From Bacillus sp. OxB-1 (GTDB lineage: Bacteria; Bacillota; Bacilli; Bacillales_A; Planococcaceae), in NCBI RefSeq assembly GCF_000829195.1, contig NZ_AP013294.1, positions 1,127,001 through 1,191,000 of the forward strand: a stretch of DNA of 64,000 nt, written 5' to 3'. This document shows positions 1 to 8,986 of the stretch, in pieces. Position 1 is the first letter of the stretch; each line of letters opens with the position of its first letter. The position numbers and the translations under genes are program-made. Below the pieces are notes generated by a model. That model was not told the DNA's origin. It saw nothing but the letters and a program-made list of their open reading frames with translations, and did not search any database.

Positions 1-1
1 A

Positions 2-133
2 GCGATGAATAAAGTGTCCTTAGCATTATTGGAAGACCACACGCATCACTGTGTTGTCAATGCCATTAAAGGGCAAGATGGAGAGGCTGCTATCCAAGAG
101 CTGATGAGTGTCATGAAAACGATGACGAAATAA
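2..133 (+). CDS. csoR: CsoR-family copper-sensing repressor, 3' end only
   Basis: Only the last 43 codons lie in the window; the 5' end is outside. The visible tail contains a DHTHHC stretch in which a His and a Cys four residues later match the second and third copper ligands (H-x3-C) of CsoR, followed by the typical family C-terminus. CsoR is a cytosolic all-helical repressor that binds Cu(I) and releases its operator. It is directly followed by copZ and copA, the usual csoR-copZ-copA order in Bacillales, and CsoR-type operators lie downstream. The related CstR persulfide sensor has similar residues, but the context favours the copper sensor. Confidence 0.85.
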   Translation, partial: AMNKVSLALLEDHTHHCVVNAIKGQDGEAAIQELMSVMKTMTK

Positions 134-138
134 TCTTT

Positions 139-167
139 TTGATTGAAATACCATAATGGGGTATAGT
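139..167 (+). promoter_or_regulatory. copZ promoter with CsoR-type operator
   Basis: A TTGATT -35 (139-144) and TATAGT -10 (162-167) are separated by 17 bp. Within the spacer and -10 lies the imperfect palindrome ATACCATAATGGGGTAT (148-164), which keeps the ATACC and GGGTAT half-sites of Bacillus CsoR operators. Repressor bound here would cover the promoter, so copZ should be induced by copper. Operator identity is inferred from similarity and position. Confidence 0.7.
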
Positions 168-204
168 ATATTGTGAGTGACAACAAAACAGGAGGTTTTT
201 TATC

Positions 205-405
205 ATGAAAGAAGTACTAAAAGTAGAAGGTATGTCTTGCAACCACTGTGTCAATTCCATCGAAACGAGTGTTGGCGGTCTGAATGGCGTTTCTGCAGTT
301 AAGGTCGACCTTACGAACAATGAAGTGACTGTTGAGTTCGATAACGATGCAACTTTGCAACAAGTTAAAGAAACAATCGAAGATCAAGGATATGAGGTTG
401 CGTAA
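205..405 (+). CDS. copZ: Copper chaperone CopZ
   Basis: A 66-residue protein consisting of one heavy-metal-associated (HMA) ferredoxin-like domain. The metal site is MSCNHC near residue 10 (M-x-C-x2-C). Cytosolic CopZ carries Cu(I) to the P-type ATPase CopA and can hand copper to CsoR. The start has a GGAGG ribosome site about 8 nt upstream. The gene sits between csoR and copA. A promoter with a CsoR operator lies just upstream, and a hairpin terminator separates it from copA. Length and motif match the family well. Confidence 0.95.
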   Translation: MKEVLKVEGMSCNHCVNSIETSVGGLNGVSAVKVDLTNNEVTVEFDNDATLQQVKETIEDQGYEVA

Positions 406-417
406 GTAAGGAAATTT

Positions 418-512
418 ACACCGTACGGGGGTATAAATTAAAAGATTGCGAAGCGATTATACGGTGAAGTATAATCCTTCTTTTTTCAAAACTATATACC
501 CCCATATAGTAT
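418..512 (+). promoter_or_regulatory. Two further CsoR-like half-site elements upstream of copA
   Basis: ACACCGTACGGGGGTAT (418-434) keeps the GGGTAT half-site. ATACCCCCATATAGTAT (496-512) keeps the ATACCCC half-site and overlaps a TATAGT hexamer (505-510). Both resemble the copZ operator but are less symmetrical. A start at the 505 hexamer would leave almost no leader before the copA ribosome site at 514-520, so the exact promoter is uncertain. Confidence 0.45.
450..486 (+). terminator. Intrinsic terminator between copZ and copA
   Basis: GATTATAC (455-462) pairs with GTATAATC (469-476) around a 6-nt loop. GAAG (450-453) pairs with CTTC (477-480) to extend the stem, with one bulged base. A run of six T follows. 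It should end or attenuate the copZ transcript, so copA may be partly uncoupled from copZ. Confidence 0.65.
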
Positions 513-525
513 TGGAGGAGTAAAA

Positions 526-2937
526 ATGGCAACTCAAGAAAAGACCTTGAAGATTAACGGGATGACTTGTGCTGCGTGTGCAAACCGAATCGAAAAGGGT
601 TTATCCAAAATGGAAGGCGTCGAGAAGGCGAATGTCAATTTTGCTTTGGAAAGTTCAACGATTGTGTATGATCCGGAAAAAGCGAATGTCCATGATTTTA
701 CATCGAGAATTGAAAAAATGGGCTATGGCGTCATTCAAGATAAAGCCGAATTTGATGTAACAGGCATGACGTGTGCGGCGTGTGCAAGTAGAATTGAAAA
801 ACGGATTAATAAAATGGACGGCGTTTCAAACGCTGCGGTCAATTTTGCGCTTGAAACATTGACAGTCGATTATGATAGTGGTCAAACGAGCCCGAATGAG
901 ATGATGGCCATTGTGAAAAAGATGGGCTATGAATTGATAGCGAAATCGGATGGCAAGGATAAGATAGACCATAAAGAACAGGAAATCAAAAAGCAATACC
1001 GGAAATTCATCTTCTCCCTGATCTTGACCCTTCCGCTATTATGGACGATGGTCGCCCATTTTGAATTTTTATCATTTCTCTACTTGCCGGAAATTCTGAT
1101 GAATCCATGGGTCCAGTTGGCCCTTGCGACGCCGGTCCAATTCATCGTGGGGGCGCAGTTCTACAAAGGTGCATTTAACGCGTTACGAAATAAAAGCGCC
1201 AATATGGACGTATTGGTCGCTCTCGGTACAAGTGCCGCTTATTTCTATAGCCTTTATTTATCAGTTGAATGGATGAACGCGGGCAGCGTCGGAGAACCGG
1301 AATTGTATTTTGAAGCATCCGCTGTCATTATTACGTTGATCGTTCTTGGAAAATTGTTCGAAGTGCGCGCTAAGGGGAAAACGAGCCAGGCCATTCAAAA
1401 ACTACTCGGTCTGCAAGCGAAAACAGCCCGTGTCTTGAAAGACGGGGTGGAGCTGGAAGTGCCGATTGAAGAAGTGGTAGCGGGCGATGTCATCCTCGTC
1501 AAACCGGGCGAAAAGATCCCGGTCGATGGAGAAATCATTAACGGCCAATCGGCAATCGACGAATCGATGGTTACGGGGGAAAGCATCCCTGTCGATAAGG
1601 CGGTCGGGGATCCTGTCATTGGCGCGACAATCAATAAGAATGGGTCCTTGCAGATTAAAGCGACAAAAGTCGGCAAAGATAGCGCCCTATCGCAAATTGT
1701 CAAAGTGGTAGAAGAAGCACAAGGATCCAAGGCGGAAATCCAGCGATTGGCAGATAAGATTTCTGGCATCTTCGTCCCGGTCGTCGTCGGGATTGCGATC
1801 TTGACTTTCCTCGTTTGGTATTTCGCCGTAACGCCAGGTGATTTCCGGGCGTCACTCATTCCGACCATTTCCATCCTGGTCATTGCCTGTCCGTGTGCAC
1901 TCGGTTTGGCTACGCCGACTTCGATCATGGCGGGTTCAGGTCGAGCTGCTGAAATGGGATTGCTCTTCAAAGGCGGGGAACATCTGGAGAATACTCGTTC
2001 CATCGACACAGTCGTGTTGGATAAAACAGGTACCGTGACGAAAGGTGAGCCTGCCTTAACGGATGTTATCGTATCGGAAGGTTTTGGGGAACAGGACGTT
2101 TTGCAATGGATCGGATCGGCTGAAAACCAATCGGAGCATCCGTTGGCGCAAGCGATCGTGACCGGCGTCAAAGAAAAGGGAATCGATTTGATCGAACCTG
2201 CAGCTTTCAAAGCACTCCCTGGGTATGGAATCGAAGCGGAAGTTGCTGGGAAGCAGGTTCTTGTCGGTACGCGAAAATTAATGCGCAGTCGGGATGTAGC
2301 CCTTCAGGATATTGAAACTTCAATGGAGAAAATGGAAGGGGAAGGGAAAACGGCAATGCTGATCGCAATCGATGGAATGTTGGCGGGTGTCGTGGCAGTG
2401 GCAGACACTGTGAAGGAAACGTCCAAAGAAGCGATCGAGCGAATGCAGGCACTCGGATTGGACGTCATTATGTTGACAGGAGACAATCAGCATACCGCAG
2501 AAGCGATCGGTCGGCAAGTCGGATTGTCTCATGTCATTGCAGAAGTGCTGCCGGAACAAAAAAGTGAGCAGATCCAGAGATTGCAGGAACAAGGAAAAAA
2601 AGTAGCCATGGTCGGCGACGGCATAAATGATGCGCCAGCACTTGCGATGGCGGATATCGGGATGGCCGTCGGGACTGGAACGGATATTGCCATCGAAGCA
2701 GCGGACATCACGCTAATGCGCGGCGATTTGAATAGTGTGGCGGACGCCTTCATTATGAGCCGTAAAACGATGCGCAATATTAAGCAAAACTTGTTCTTTG
2801 CCTTTTTCTACAACACAATCGGAATTCCAATCGCGGCAGTGGGTCTGTTGGCCCCTTGGGTTGCGGGTGCCGCCATGGCGTTCAGTTCCGTTTCCGTCGT
2901 GCTTAATGCCCTTCGGCTTCAACGGGTCAAATTGTAA
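526..2937 (+). CDS. copA: Copper-exporting P1B-type ATPase CopA
   Basis: 803 residues, the usual size for a two-HMA CopA. Two N-terminal HMA domains carry GMTCAACA motifs (cysteines near 15/18 and 83/86). They are followed by transmembrane helices, the actuator domain with its TGES motif, the transmembrane copper site CPC near residues 455-457, the phosphorylated Asp in DKTGT near 499, the SEHP motif of the nucleotide domain, and GDGINDAP near 697. It pumps Cu(I) out of the cytosol using ATP. GGAGGAG precedes the ATG. It follows copZ and ends in a strong terminator. The CPC motif and context make it a Cu(I) pump rather than a Cd/Zn pump. Confidence 0.97.
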   Translation: MATQEKTLKINGMTCAACANRIEKGLSKMEGVEKANVNFALESSTIVYDPEKANVHDFTSRIEKMGYGVIQDKAEFDVTGMTCAACASRIEKRINKMDGVSNAAVNFALETLTVDYDSGQTSPNEMMAIVKKMGYELIAKSDGKDKIDHKEQEIKKQYRKFIFSLILTLPLLWTMVAHFEFLSFLYLPEILMNPWVQLALATPVQFIVGAQFYKGAFNALRNKSANMDVLVALGTSAAYFYSLYLSVEWMNAGSVGEPELYFEASAVIITLIVLGKLFEVRAKGKTSQAIQKLLGLQAKTARVLKDGVELEVPIEEVVAGDVILVKPGEKIPVDGEIINGQSAIDESMVTGESIPVDKAVGDPVIGATINKNGSLQIKATKVGKDSALSQIVKVVEEAQGSKAEIQRLADKISGIFVPVVVGIAILTFLVWYFAVTPGDFRASLIPTISILVIACPCALGLATPTSIMAGSGRAAEMGLLFKGGEHLENTRSIDTVVLDKTGTVTKGEPALTDVIVSEGFGEQDVLQWIGSAENQSEHPLAQAIVTGVKEKGIDLIEPAAFKALPGYGIEAEVAGKQVLVGTRKLMRSRDVALQDIETSMEKMEGEGKTAMLIAIDGMLAGVVAVADTVKETSKEAIERMQALGLDVIMLTGDNQHTAEAIGRQVGLSHVIAEVLPEQKSEQIQRLQEQGKKVAMVGDGINDAPALAMADIGMAVGTGTDIAIEAADITLMRGDLNSVADAFIMSRKTMRNIKQNLFFAFFYNTIGIPIAAVGLLAPWVAGAAMAFSSVSVVLNALRLQRVKL

Positions 2938-2944
2938 CTTTATG

Positions 2945-2987
2945 AAAAGAATCCATTTTACTGATCAGGTAAAATGGATTCTTTTTG
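2945..2987 (+). terminator. Strong intrinsic terminator after copA
   Basis: A perfect 17-bp stem (2945-2961 with 2969-2985), 7-nt loop and T-rich tail. The A/T-flanked stem could work in both directions, but no minus-strand gene ends here. Confidence 0.9.
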
Positions 2988-3097
2988 TTGATTTGTAATC
3001 ATGCAAAATGTATTTCTTGAACCAACTTAGTGAATAGATTTGGATGACTATGCAAACGATGGATAGAAAGCGGTTAGTCTCAAAGGAGGAGTTCAGT

Positions 3098-3937
3098 ATG
3101 TCAGATAGACCAACAGACGTGAATGAGAAGAAGGGGATGAGCCGGCGGACTTTCATGAAGAATACTGGGCTAGTTGCGGGAGGAGTGGTAGGAGGGGGGC
3201 TATTTGGCGGTCTGCTGACGAATCAGTTCCAGAAAAAGACGGACGTCAAAAATACCAGTACTGGGAAGGATAGCGGTCAACTACAAGACGCTCGTGTGTT
3301 TTTTACACGTGCGGAGGATTTTGATATTCTTTCGGCCGCCACTGAACGCATATTGCCCAAGGATGATCTAGGTCCTGGTGCCATTGAACTTGGAGTCCCT
3401 TATTTCATTGACAAACAGTTGCACAGTGAGTGGGGGATAAACGCTAAGGAATACATGAAGGGGCCTTTTGTCTTGAATATGGATACTACCGGCAATCACA
3501 ACAAGACAAGGGATCAGGACAACCAAGGGCCAAATACGGAAACACAAGTACCAACGCCTACTCCACGGTATCAGACCAAGATGAATCGAGGAGAAATCTT
3601 CATTATAGGGCTTCGTGGAATGGATCTTACGGCTCAAAAGGAATTTGGAGCAAAATTTGTCGAGCTAAGCCCCGAACAACAAGATGAAGTGATGCGAATG
3701 TTTGATGATGGCCAAGTGGAGTTAAAAGGGATTGGATCCCAAAACTTTTTCCATTTGCTCTTACAGACGACACTCGAGGGGGCGTATGCGGATCCCGTAT
3801 ATGGCGGCAACCGCGATATGATGGGTTGGAAAATGAAAGAATATCCGGGACCGCGTGCAAGTTATATGGCACAAATTGAACCGGAAGAGTTCGTGAAGTT
3901 GGATCAGCAAAGCTTACGTGATTATCAAGGTCACTAA
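3098..3937 (+). CDS. Gluconate 2-dehydrogenase subunit 3 family protein, Tat-exported
   Basis: 279 residues. The start is placed at 3098 because AAAGGAGGA lies just upstream; an in-frame ATG at 3044 has no ribosome site. A twin-arginine signal (SRRTFMKNTG followed by a Gly/Val-rich hydrophobic stretch) appears about 17 residues in. The remainder matches the small subunit of membrane-bound FAD-dependent sugar/gluconate dehydrogenases. The next gene, 16 bp downstream, is the matching GMC-type flavoprotein subunit, which lacks its own signal. By analogy the folded complex is exported together through Tat. No cytochrome c subunit is seen nearby, so the electron acceptor is unknown. Confidence 0.85.
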   Translation: MSDRPTDVNEKKGMSRRTFMKNTGLVAGGVVGGGLFGGLLTNQFQKKTDVKNTSTGKDSGQLQDARVFFTRAEDFDILSAATERILPKDDLGPGAIELGVPYFIDKQLHSEWGINAKEYMKGPFVLNMDTTGNHNKTRDQDNQGPNTETQVPTPTPRYQTKMNRGEIFIIGLRGMDLTAQKEFGAKFVELSPEQQDEVMRMFDDGQVELKGIGSQNFFHLLLQTTLEGAYADPVYGGNRDMMGWKMKEYPGPRASYMAQIEPEEFVKLDQQSLRDYQGH

Positions 3938-3953
3938 TGGGAGGGTGTAAAAT

Positions 3954-5699
3954 ATGGTGATTAAATTGGATAAAGTGGATGTTGTTATCGTTGGAACTGG
4001 TTGGGCCGGTGGAGTAGTGGCGGCAGAGCTTTCAAAGGCAGGCTATAAGGTGGTTGGATTGGAACGGGGAAAAAACCAAGTGCGCGCGGATTACATAGGG
4101 GTAAAAGATGAGCTGCGCTATACAAATCGGTATGAAATGATGCAAAACCTTGCCCCTGAAACAATTACATCCCGCAATTATCTGGATGAAACGGCGCTAC
4201 CTGTAAGGACTCGGCAAGAAATGATGGCGGGCACTGATTTAGGTGGAGGGAGTGTACACTGGGCGGGGTCGACATACCGTTGGAGACCGTATGATTTTAA
4301 AATTCGTAGCATGACGATTGAAAGATACGGAAAAGCAAAAATTCCAGAAGGCATGACCATTCAGGACTGGGGCATCACCTACGACGAAATGGAGAAGTAT
4401 TATGATCGATGGGAAAAGACGGCCGGCATTTCGGGTGAACCTGATCCGTTAGGCGATAAGCGGACCAACGACTATCCGAATCCTCCTATGATGGAGTCAC
4501 CGCCAATCAAATTATTTAAAGAGGCGGCAAAAAAGTTAGGGTATCATCCATTCCAAGTCGCCTCTGGAAATCTTTCGCAGGGCTATACAAACCCTGATGG
4601 GGAAGTGATGAATGCATGCATGTACTGTTCCTATTGTACCCAATATGGATGTGATTTCGGTGCAAAATCCGATCCGCTTGTAACGGTTCTTCCTACGGCG
4701 ATGAAAACCGGGAACTACGAAGCGAGAGTCGGTTCATACGTCCGCCGCGTTTTGCATGAAGGCGGTAAGGCGACGGGGGTCTTATATGTCGATGATTTGA
4801 CTGGGCAGGAGTACGAGCAACCCGCAGATGTAGTCGTACTGGCGGCATTTACATTTACGAATAATCGCCTATTGATGTTATCCAAAATCGGTCAACAATA
4901 TAATCCGCAAACGAGGAAAGGTGTCATCGGCAGGAATTTGAACGGACAATTCAATATTACATTCCTTGGTGCAAGAGGCTACTTTGAAGATAAGAAATTC
5001 AACTATTACGCTGGCGCTGGTGCATTAGGCGGAACAATGAGTGATTTTGCGGCGGATAATTTTGACCATACGAACTTGAATTTCATCGGTGGCGGCGGAA
5101 TTGAAATGAGGCAATACGGAGAAGCTGCTATTTCGAGTAATCATGTACCTAAAGGGACACCGAAATGGGGAGCGGAGTTCAAGAAAAACTCCATCCATTA
5201 CGCGTACCGAAATCTCGTTGTTTGGTATACTCCGAATGTTATGTCTTGGTGGCATAACTTCTATGATTTAGATCCGACGTATAAGGATGATTTCGGTGAC
5301 CCGCTTTTACGTATCACAAATAAATATACAGACCAGGACCGGAATATCGCCAAATTTGGTATTGAGAAGTGCCGTGAAATTATGGAAGAAATGGGTGCCG
5401 ACATTATTGATGAGGATGAAGTGCCGTACGAATTCGACCATATTTATTCTGGTGGGCATTACGCAGGTGGAGTCATTATGGGAACCGACCCAGCTACATC
5501 CGCTGTGAATAATTACTTGCAAATGTGGGATATGGACAACCTCTTTGTCGTTGGAGGTTCTGCGTTTCCACAATTCGGCGGCCATCACCCGACTTCGACA
5601 ATCGGAGCGTTGGGGTATCGGGCTGCTGAAGGAATCGACAAGTATTTGAAGAATGGCGGACAACTGGTAGCAGGGAAAATGGAAAGCAATAAAGTATAA
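3954..5699 (+). CDS. GMC-family FAD oxidoreductase, gluconate 2-dehydrogenase large-subunit type
   Basis: 581 residues. The N-terminus has a Rossmann FAD-binding motif (VIVGTGWAGG, residues about 10-19). The C-terminus has the GMC signature region GGSAFPQFGGHHPTSTIGAL with the catalytic-site histidines. A central CMYCSYCTQYGC segment (near residue 222) supplies four closely spaced cysteines. The family oxidises polyols or sugar acids at the cell surface and passes electrons to the respiratory chain. It is co-transcribed with the Tat-signal small subunit just upstream and ends in a UUCG-loop terminator. The exact substrate cannot be read from sequence. Confidence 0.88.
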   Translation: MVIKLDKVDVVIVGTGWAGGVVAAELSKAGYKVVGLERGKNQVRADYIGVKDELRYTNRYEMMQNLAPETITSRNYLDETALPVRTRQEMMAGTDLGGGSVHWAGSTYRWRPYDFKIRSMTIERYGKAKIPEGMTIQDWGITYDEMEKYYDRWEKTAGISGEPDPLGDKRTNDYPNPPMMESPPIKLFKEAAKKLGYHPFQVASGNLSQGYTNPDGEVMNACMYCSYCTQYGCDFGAKSDPLVTVLPTAMKTGNYEARVGSYVRRVLHEGGKATGVLYVDDLTGQEYEQPADVVVLAAFTFTNNRLLMLSKIGQQYNPQTRKGVIGRNLNGQFNITFLGARGYFEDKKFNYYAGAGALGGTMSDFAADNFDHTNLNFIGGGGIEMRQYGEAAISSNHVPKGTPKWGAEFKKNSIHYAYRNLVVWYTPNVMSWWHNFYDLDPTYKDDFGDPLLRITNKYTDQDRNIAKFGIEKCREIMEEMGADIIDEDEVPYEFDHIYSGGHYAGGVIMGTDPATSAVNNYLQMWDMDNLFVVGGSAFPQFGGHHPTSTIGALGYRAAEGIDKYLKNGGQLVAGKMESNKV

Positions 5700-5720
5700 A
5701 TGACCAAAACCAAATGATGG

Positions 5721-5748
5721 CACACTGTCTTCGGATAGTGTGTTTTTT
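5721..5748 (+). terminator. Intrinsic terminator with TTCG tetraloop
   Basis: CACACTGTC (5721-5729) pairs with GATAGTGTG (5734-5742, one G-T pair) around a TTCG loop and is followed by six T. It terminates the dehydrogenase pair. Confidence 0.9.
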
Positions 5749-5881
5749 CATGGTAATAAAAGCGCCTGGTACTTTTTCAGTCTATGGTAGTCAACAGAAC
5801 CCGAATGTCTGTCCTTGGTTGAGTAGCCGATCATTTAAATGTGATTATAAGCTGACCCGTAATACAGAAAATGAATTAGAA

Positions 5882-5918
5882 AGCACCTCCAAATATGATC
5901 AACATACCAGGAGGTGCT
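5882..5918 (-). terminator. Possible terminator hairpin downstream of the AbgT gene
   Basis: AGCACCTCC (5882-5890) and GGAGGTGCT (5910-5918) form a perfect 9-bp inverted repeat with an inner TATG/CATA pair. On the minus strand it lies about 50 bp after the AbgT stop and is followed by only a short T-rich run, so terminator function is tentative. Confidence 0.45.
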
Positions 5919-5968
5919 GCATGTGTATAGGCGTTGTTTGGACTGCGCAACCAAGGTGATGTGATTTA

Positions 5969-7507
5969 TTATGGAAGATAATAAATCGGTGAGCCAGGTC
6001 CTAAATCGATGCCCAAAAGCATCCAGACAATCAATGTCAGGGTCCAGAATGCCAGGAAGAACATGGAATACGGGAACATGACGGAGACGAGTGTCCCGAT
6101 TCCCATCTTTTTATCATACTTCTGTGCAAAGGCGATGATGATAGCGAAATACGTCATCAGCGGTGAAATGATATTGGTGGAAGAATCCGCGACGCGGTAC
6201 GCCATCTGAGTCAGTTCTGGCGAGTAGCCGAGCTGCATCATGATCGGGACGAACACGGGCGCCATCATGGCCCATTTCGCGGAAGCACTGCCGATGAACA
6301 GGTTGATGAAAGCCGCAATCAAAATGAATAAAATGATAAGCGGGATGCCTTTCAAATTGATGCTTTGCAGGAACTCTGCCCCGTATACGCCAAGGACAAG
6401 ACCCATATTCGACTCCGAAAAGAATGCGACAAATTGGCTCGCAGTAAAAGACAGCACGATGAATGCGCCCATCGCTGCCATCGTCGCGGACATCATATTT
6501 GCCACGTCTTTGTCATTCCGGATCGACTTGGTCACTTTCCCGTAAACAAGACCTGGTACGAAGAACAGGAACGTGATAATCGGCACAAGGGCTTTCATGA
6601 ATGGCGATTTGATGATTGGCATGTCCCCCTCATCCCCACGTAACGGTGCTCCTGGAAGAAGCACAAGAAGGGAAACAAGGATACCTGCCACAAGGACCGA
6701 AATAACTGCCCAAATCAAACCTTTCTTTTCGATAGCGCTTAACTTCTCCATTTTCTCACGGTATTCGCCGTTATACTCCCCGAGGCGCGGTTCAATGATT
6801 TTCTCGGTCACCCAAGCACCAACGAACGTCAGGACAAAAACAGATACGGCAATGAAGTAATAGTTCATCGCAATATTCATGCCTTCCGCGTAATCCGGAT
6901 TGATGATGGCCGCGGACATGATAGTTAATTCACCGAGCAGGGCGTCGGTCCCGGACAGTAGCAGGTTGGCACTGAATCCGCCGGAGACACCGGCGAACGC
7001 CGCAGCCAGACCGGCAAGCGGATGACGACCGAGCGCCGCGAAAATGACGGCTCCAAGCGGCGGCAAGACGACATATCCTGCATCGGAAGCAACACTGGAC
7101 ATAACGCCGGCAAACACGAGCCCCAGCGTAATGAGGCGCTTCGGAACGGACATGACGAATCCGCGAAGCAATGCGCTAATTAGGCCGGAACCTTCGGCAA
7201 TCCCGATTCCAAGCATAGTGAGCAGCACGACACCGAGCGGCGCGAAGCCGATGAAGTTCGCTGTCATATTCGTAATGATATAATGGATTCCTTCCCCGCT
7301 CAGAAGGTTGAATACCTCGATCATTTCCCCATCTTTTCCGGGATGGGCGACTTTCACGCCGAGGGAAGAGATGACTGCGGATAAAATAATGACAACTAAA
7401 GCCAAAACCGCAAATAAGGTAACGGGATGTGGTAAACGGTTCCCTGTCTTCTCAATGATGTCTAGGAATTTCTGAAAAAATCCCCCTCGTTTTGTTTCCA
7501 TGGACAA
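5969..7507 (-). CDS. AbgT-family transporter
   Basis: 512 residues with about a dozen hydrophobic segments across the length, typical for the AbgT family. Members import p-aminobenzoyl-glutamate or export sulfonamide-type antimetabolites, using an ion gradient. The N-terminus (FLDIIEKTGNRLPHPVTLF) and the C-terminal stretch (RVADSSTNIISPLMTYFA) are family hallmarks. The minus-strand start has a weak AAGGAG-like site (CAAAAAGGAG) just upstream. It stands alone, divergent from the MFS gene at 7764. Substrate is not decided; import and drug export are both known for the family. Confidence 0.88.
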   Translation of the reverse strand: MSMETKRGGFFQKFLDIIEKTGNRLPHPVTLFAVLALVVIILSAVISSLGVKVAHPGKDGEMIEVFNLLSGEGIHYIITNMTANFIGFAPLGVVLLTMLGIGIAEGSGLISALLRGFVMSVPKRLITLGLVFAGVMSSVASDAGYVVLPPLGAVIFAALGRHPLAGLAAAFAGVSGGFSANLLLSGTDALLGELTIMSAAIINPDYAEGMNIAMNYYFIAVSVFVLTFVGAWVTEKIIEPRLGEYNGEYREKMEKLSAIEKKGLIWAVISVLVAGILVSLLVLLPGAPLRGDEGDMPIIKSPFMKALVPIITFLFFVPGLVYGKVTKSIRNDKDVANMMSATMAAMGAFIVLSFTASQFVAFFSESNMGLVLGVYGAEFLQSINLKGIPLIILFILIAAFINLFIGSASAKWAMMAPVFVPIMMQLGYSPELTQMAYRVADSSTNIISPLMTYFAIIIAFAQKYDKKMGIGTLVSVMFPYSMFFLAFWTLTLIVWMLLGIDLGPGSPIYYLP

Positions 7508-7660
7508 ACTCCTTTTTGGTAGAATATACTATCTTAATATGTTGTAAATGGCTGCTTCTTTAACATGCAAATTTCAGTATATATAACAATTCATAAGAAA
7601 TGAATACTTTTGGGAAATAACTAACTAGGAGAAAATATTACACTATTACACCAATTGAAT

Positions 7661-7720
7661 AAACAAACATGGAAGTTTAAATAACCACGTTTGTTTAAAC
7701 AGTCTTGTTTGTTTGAACAA
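7661..7720. promoter_or_regulatory. Operator-like inverted and direct repeats upstream of the MFS gene
   Basis: AAACAAACATGG (7661-7672) is inverted as CCACGTTTGTTT (7685-7696), 11 of 12 matching. A further TTGTTTGTTTGAA copy follows near 7705. A closely similar arrangement lies at 10370-10405 upstream of the histidine kinase gene. This looks like a binding site for a shared transcription factor; the factor is not identified here. Confidence 0.5.
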
Positions 7721-7763
7721 ATGTGATTGTTTGGTGATTGGTGCCTTAGAGAGGGTTTTATAG

Positions 7764-8930
7764 ATGAAAAATCAAAAAGGTGTGTTGGCAATACTGTTAA
7801 CGAACTTGTTCATTGCCTTCCTCGGAATCGGGCTCGTCATTCCGGTACTGCCGACCATCATGAATGAGTTGAACATTTCTGGCAAGGTCGTTGGGTACAT
7901 GGTCGCCGCCTTCGCGATTACCCAGCTGATCGTTTCCCCGTTTGCCGGCAGCTGGATCGATAAATATGGCCGGAAAATCATGATTGTGCTCGGCTTAGTC
8001 GTATTTGGCTTCTCGGAATTTTTATTCGGGTATGGGAAGACGGTGGAAGTTTTGTTCATCTCCCGTATGTTGGGCGGGGTGAGTGCGGCTTTCATCATGC
8101 CGGCGGTGACAGCATTCATTGCGGATATCACAACGAGTGAAACGCGCGCCAAGGCGTTGGGCTATATGTCAGCGGCTATCAGCACAGGTTTCATCATTGG
8201 GCCGGGCATCGGAGGGTTTCTCGCCGAATTCGGCACGCGCGTTCCATTTTATTCAGCGGGGGTGTTGGGGATCTTGGCCGCAGTTCTCTCCCAGATTATG
8301 CTGAGAGAGCCTGAACATGCGGCTGCGGAGATTCCGATGCCTGGCCAGCAGACCGGCCTCCGCCGCATCTTCATCCCGATGTATCTCATTGCGTTCGTCC
8401 TCATTTTCGTGTTGTCTTTCGGACTTGCATCGTTTGAATCGCTGTTCAGTTTATTTGTTGACCATAAATTTGGTTTCACTCCGAAAGACATTGCGATTAT
8501 CATTACAGGTAGCGGCATTGTAGGGGCCATCAGCCAAGTCCTTTTATTCGACCGATTGACCAAAAAGATGGGGGAAATCAATCTGATCCGCTATTCCCTC
8601 ATCGTGTCCGGGCTGCTTGTATTGTTGATGACGTTTGTCAGTTCGTATTTCGCTATTTTATTGACCACCTTCGTACTGTTTACAGGGTTTGACCTTATTC
8701 GTCCTGCCATCACATCCTATTTGTCGAAAATTGCTGGCAATGAACAGGGGTTCGTCGGAGGGATGAACTCCACCTTTACAAGCCTTGGCAATATTTTCGG
8801 TCCAATTGTCGGCGGGTTTCTGTTCGACATCGATGTCGATTACCCATATTATTTCGCTGCCATCGTTATAGCGATTGGAACCGTGATTGCATTTTTCTGG
8901 AAGCAACCGAAGCATATATTTTTAAGGTGA
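7764..8930 (+). CDS. MFS drug-efflux transporter (Bmr/NorA-like)
   Basis: 388 residues with 12 predicted membrane segments. The loop 2-3 motif A (GSWIDKYGRKIMIVLG, about residue 63) and the Pro/Gly-rich helix 5 region (GFIIGPGIGGFLAEFG, motif C of drug/H+ antiporters) point to a proton-driven exporter of the Bmr/NorA/TetA type. The start follows GAGAGGG at suitable spacing. Repeated TTTGTTT elements 45-100 bp upstream suggest control by a repressor or activator shared with the kinase gene downstream. It ends at a bidirectional terminator. The drug specificity is unknown. Confidence 0.88.
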   Translation: MKNQKGVLAILLTNLFIAFLGIGLVIPVLPTIMNELNISGKVVGYMVAAFAITQLIVSPFAGSWIDKYGRKIMIVLGLVVFGFSEFLFGYGKTVEVLFISRMLGGVSAAFIMPAVTAFIADITTSETRAKALGYMSAAISTGFIIGPGIGGFLAEFGTRVPFYSAGVLGILAAVLSQIMLREPEHAAAEIPMPGQQTGLRRIFIPMYLIAFVLIFVLSFGLASFESLFSLFVDHKFGFTPKDIAIIITGSGIVGAISQVLLFDRLTKKMGEINLIRYSLIVSGLLVLLMTFVSSYFAILLTTFVLFTGFDLIRPAITSYLSKIAGNEQGFVGGMNSTFTSLGNIFGPIVGGFLFDIDVDYPYYFAAIVIAIGTVIAFFWKQPKHIFLR

Positions 8931-8937
8931 CAGTTGA

Positions 8938-8968
8938 AAAAAGCACATGGTCTGGTTCATGTGCTTTT
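8938..8968. terminator. Bidirectional intrinsic terminator
   Basis: AAAAGCACATG and CATGTGCTTTT form an 11-bp stem with an 8-nt loop between the convergent MFS and kinase genes. A and T runs on both sides let it serve both strands. Confidence 0.88.
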
Positions 8969-8986
8969 CCGTTCATCCATGTTTTA

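Noticed and set aside
1395..2210. 271-codon minus-strand ORF in copA
   Set aside because: Shadow of a highly conserved plus-strand gene; no independent evidence.
5714..5959. 81-codon ORF after the GMC oxidoreductase
   Set aside because: It begins in the terminator hairpin and spans another inverted repeat; no ribosome site or conserved features.
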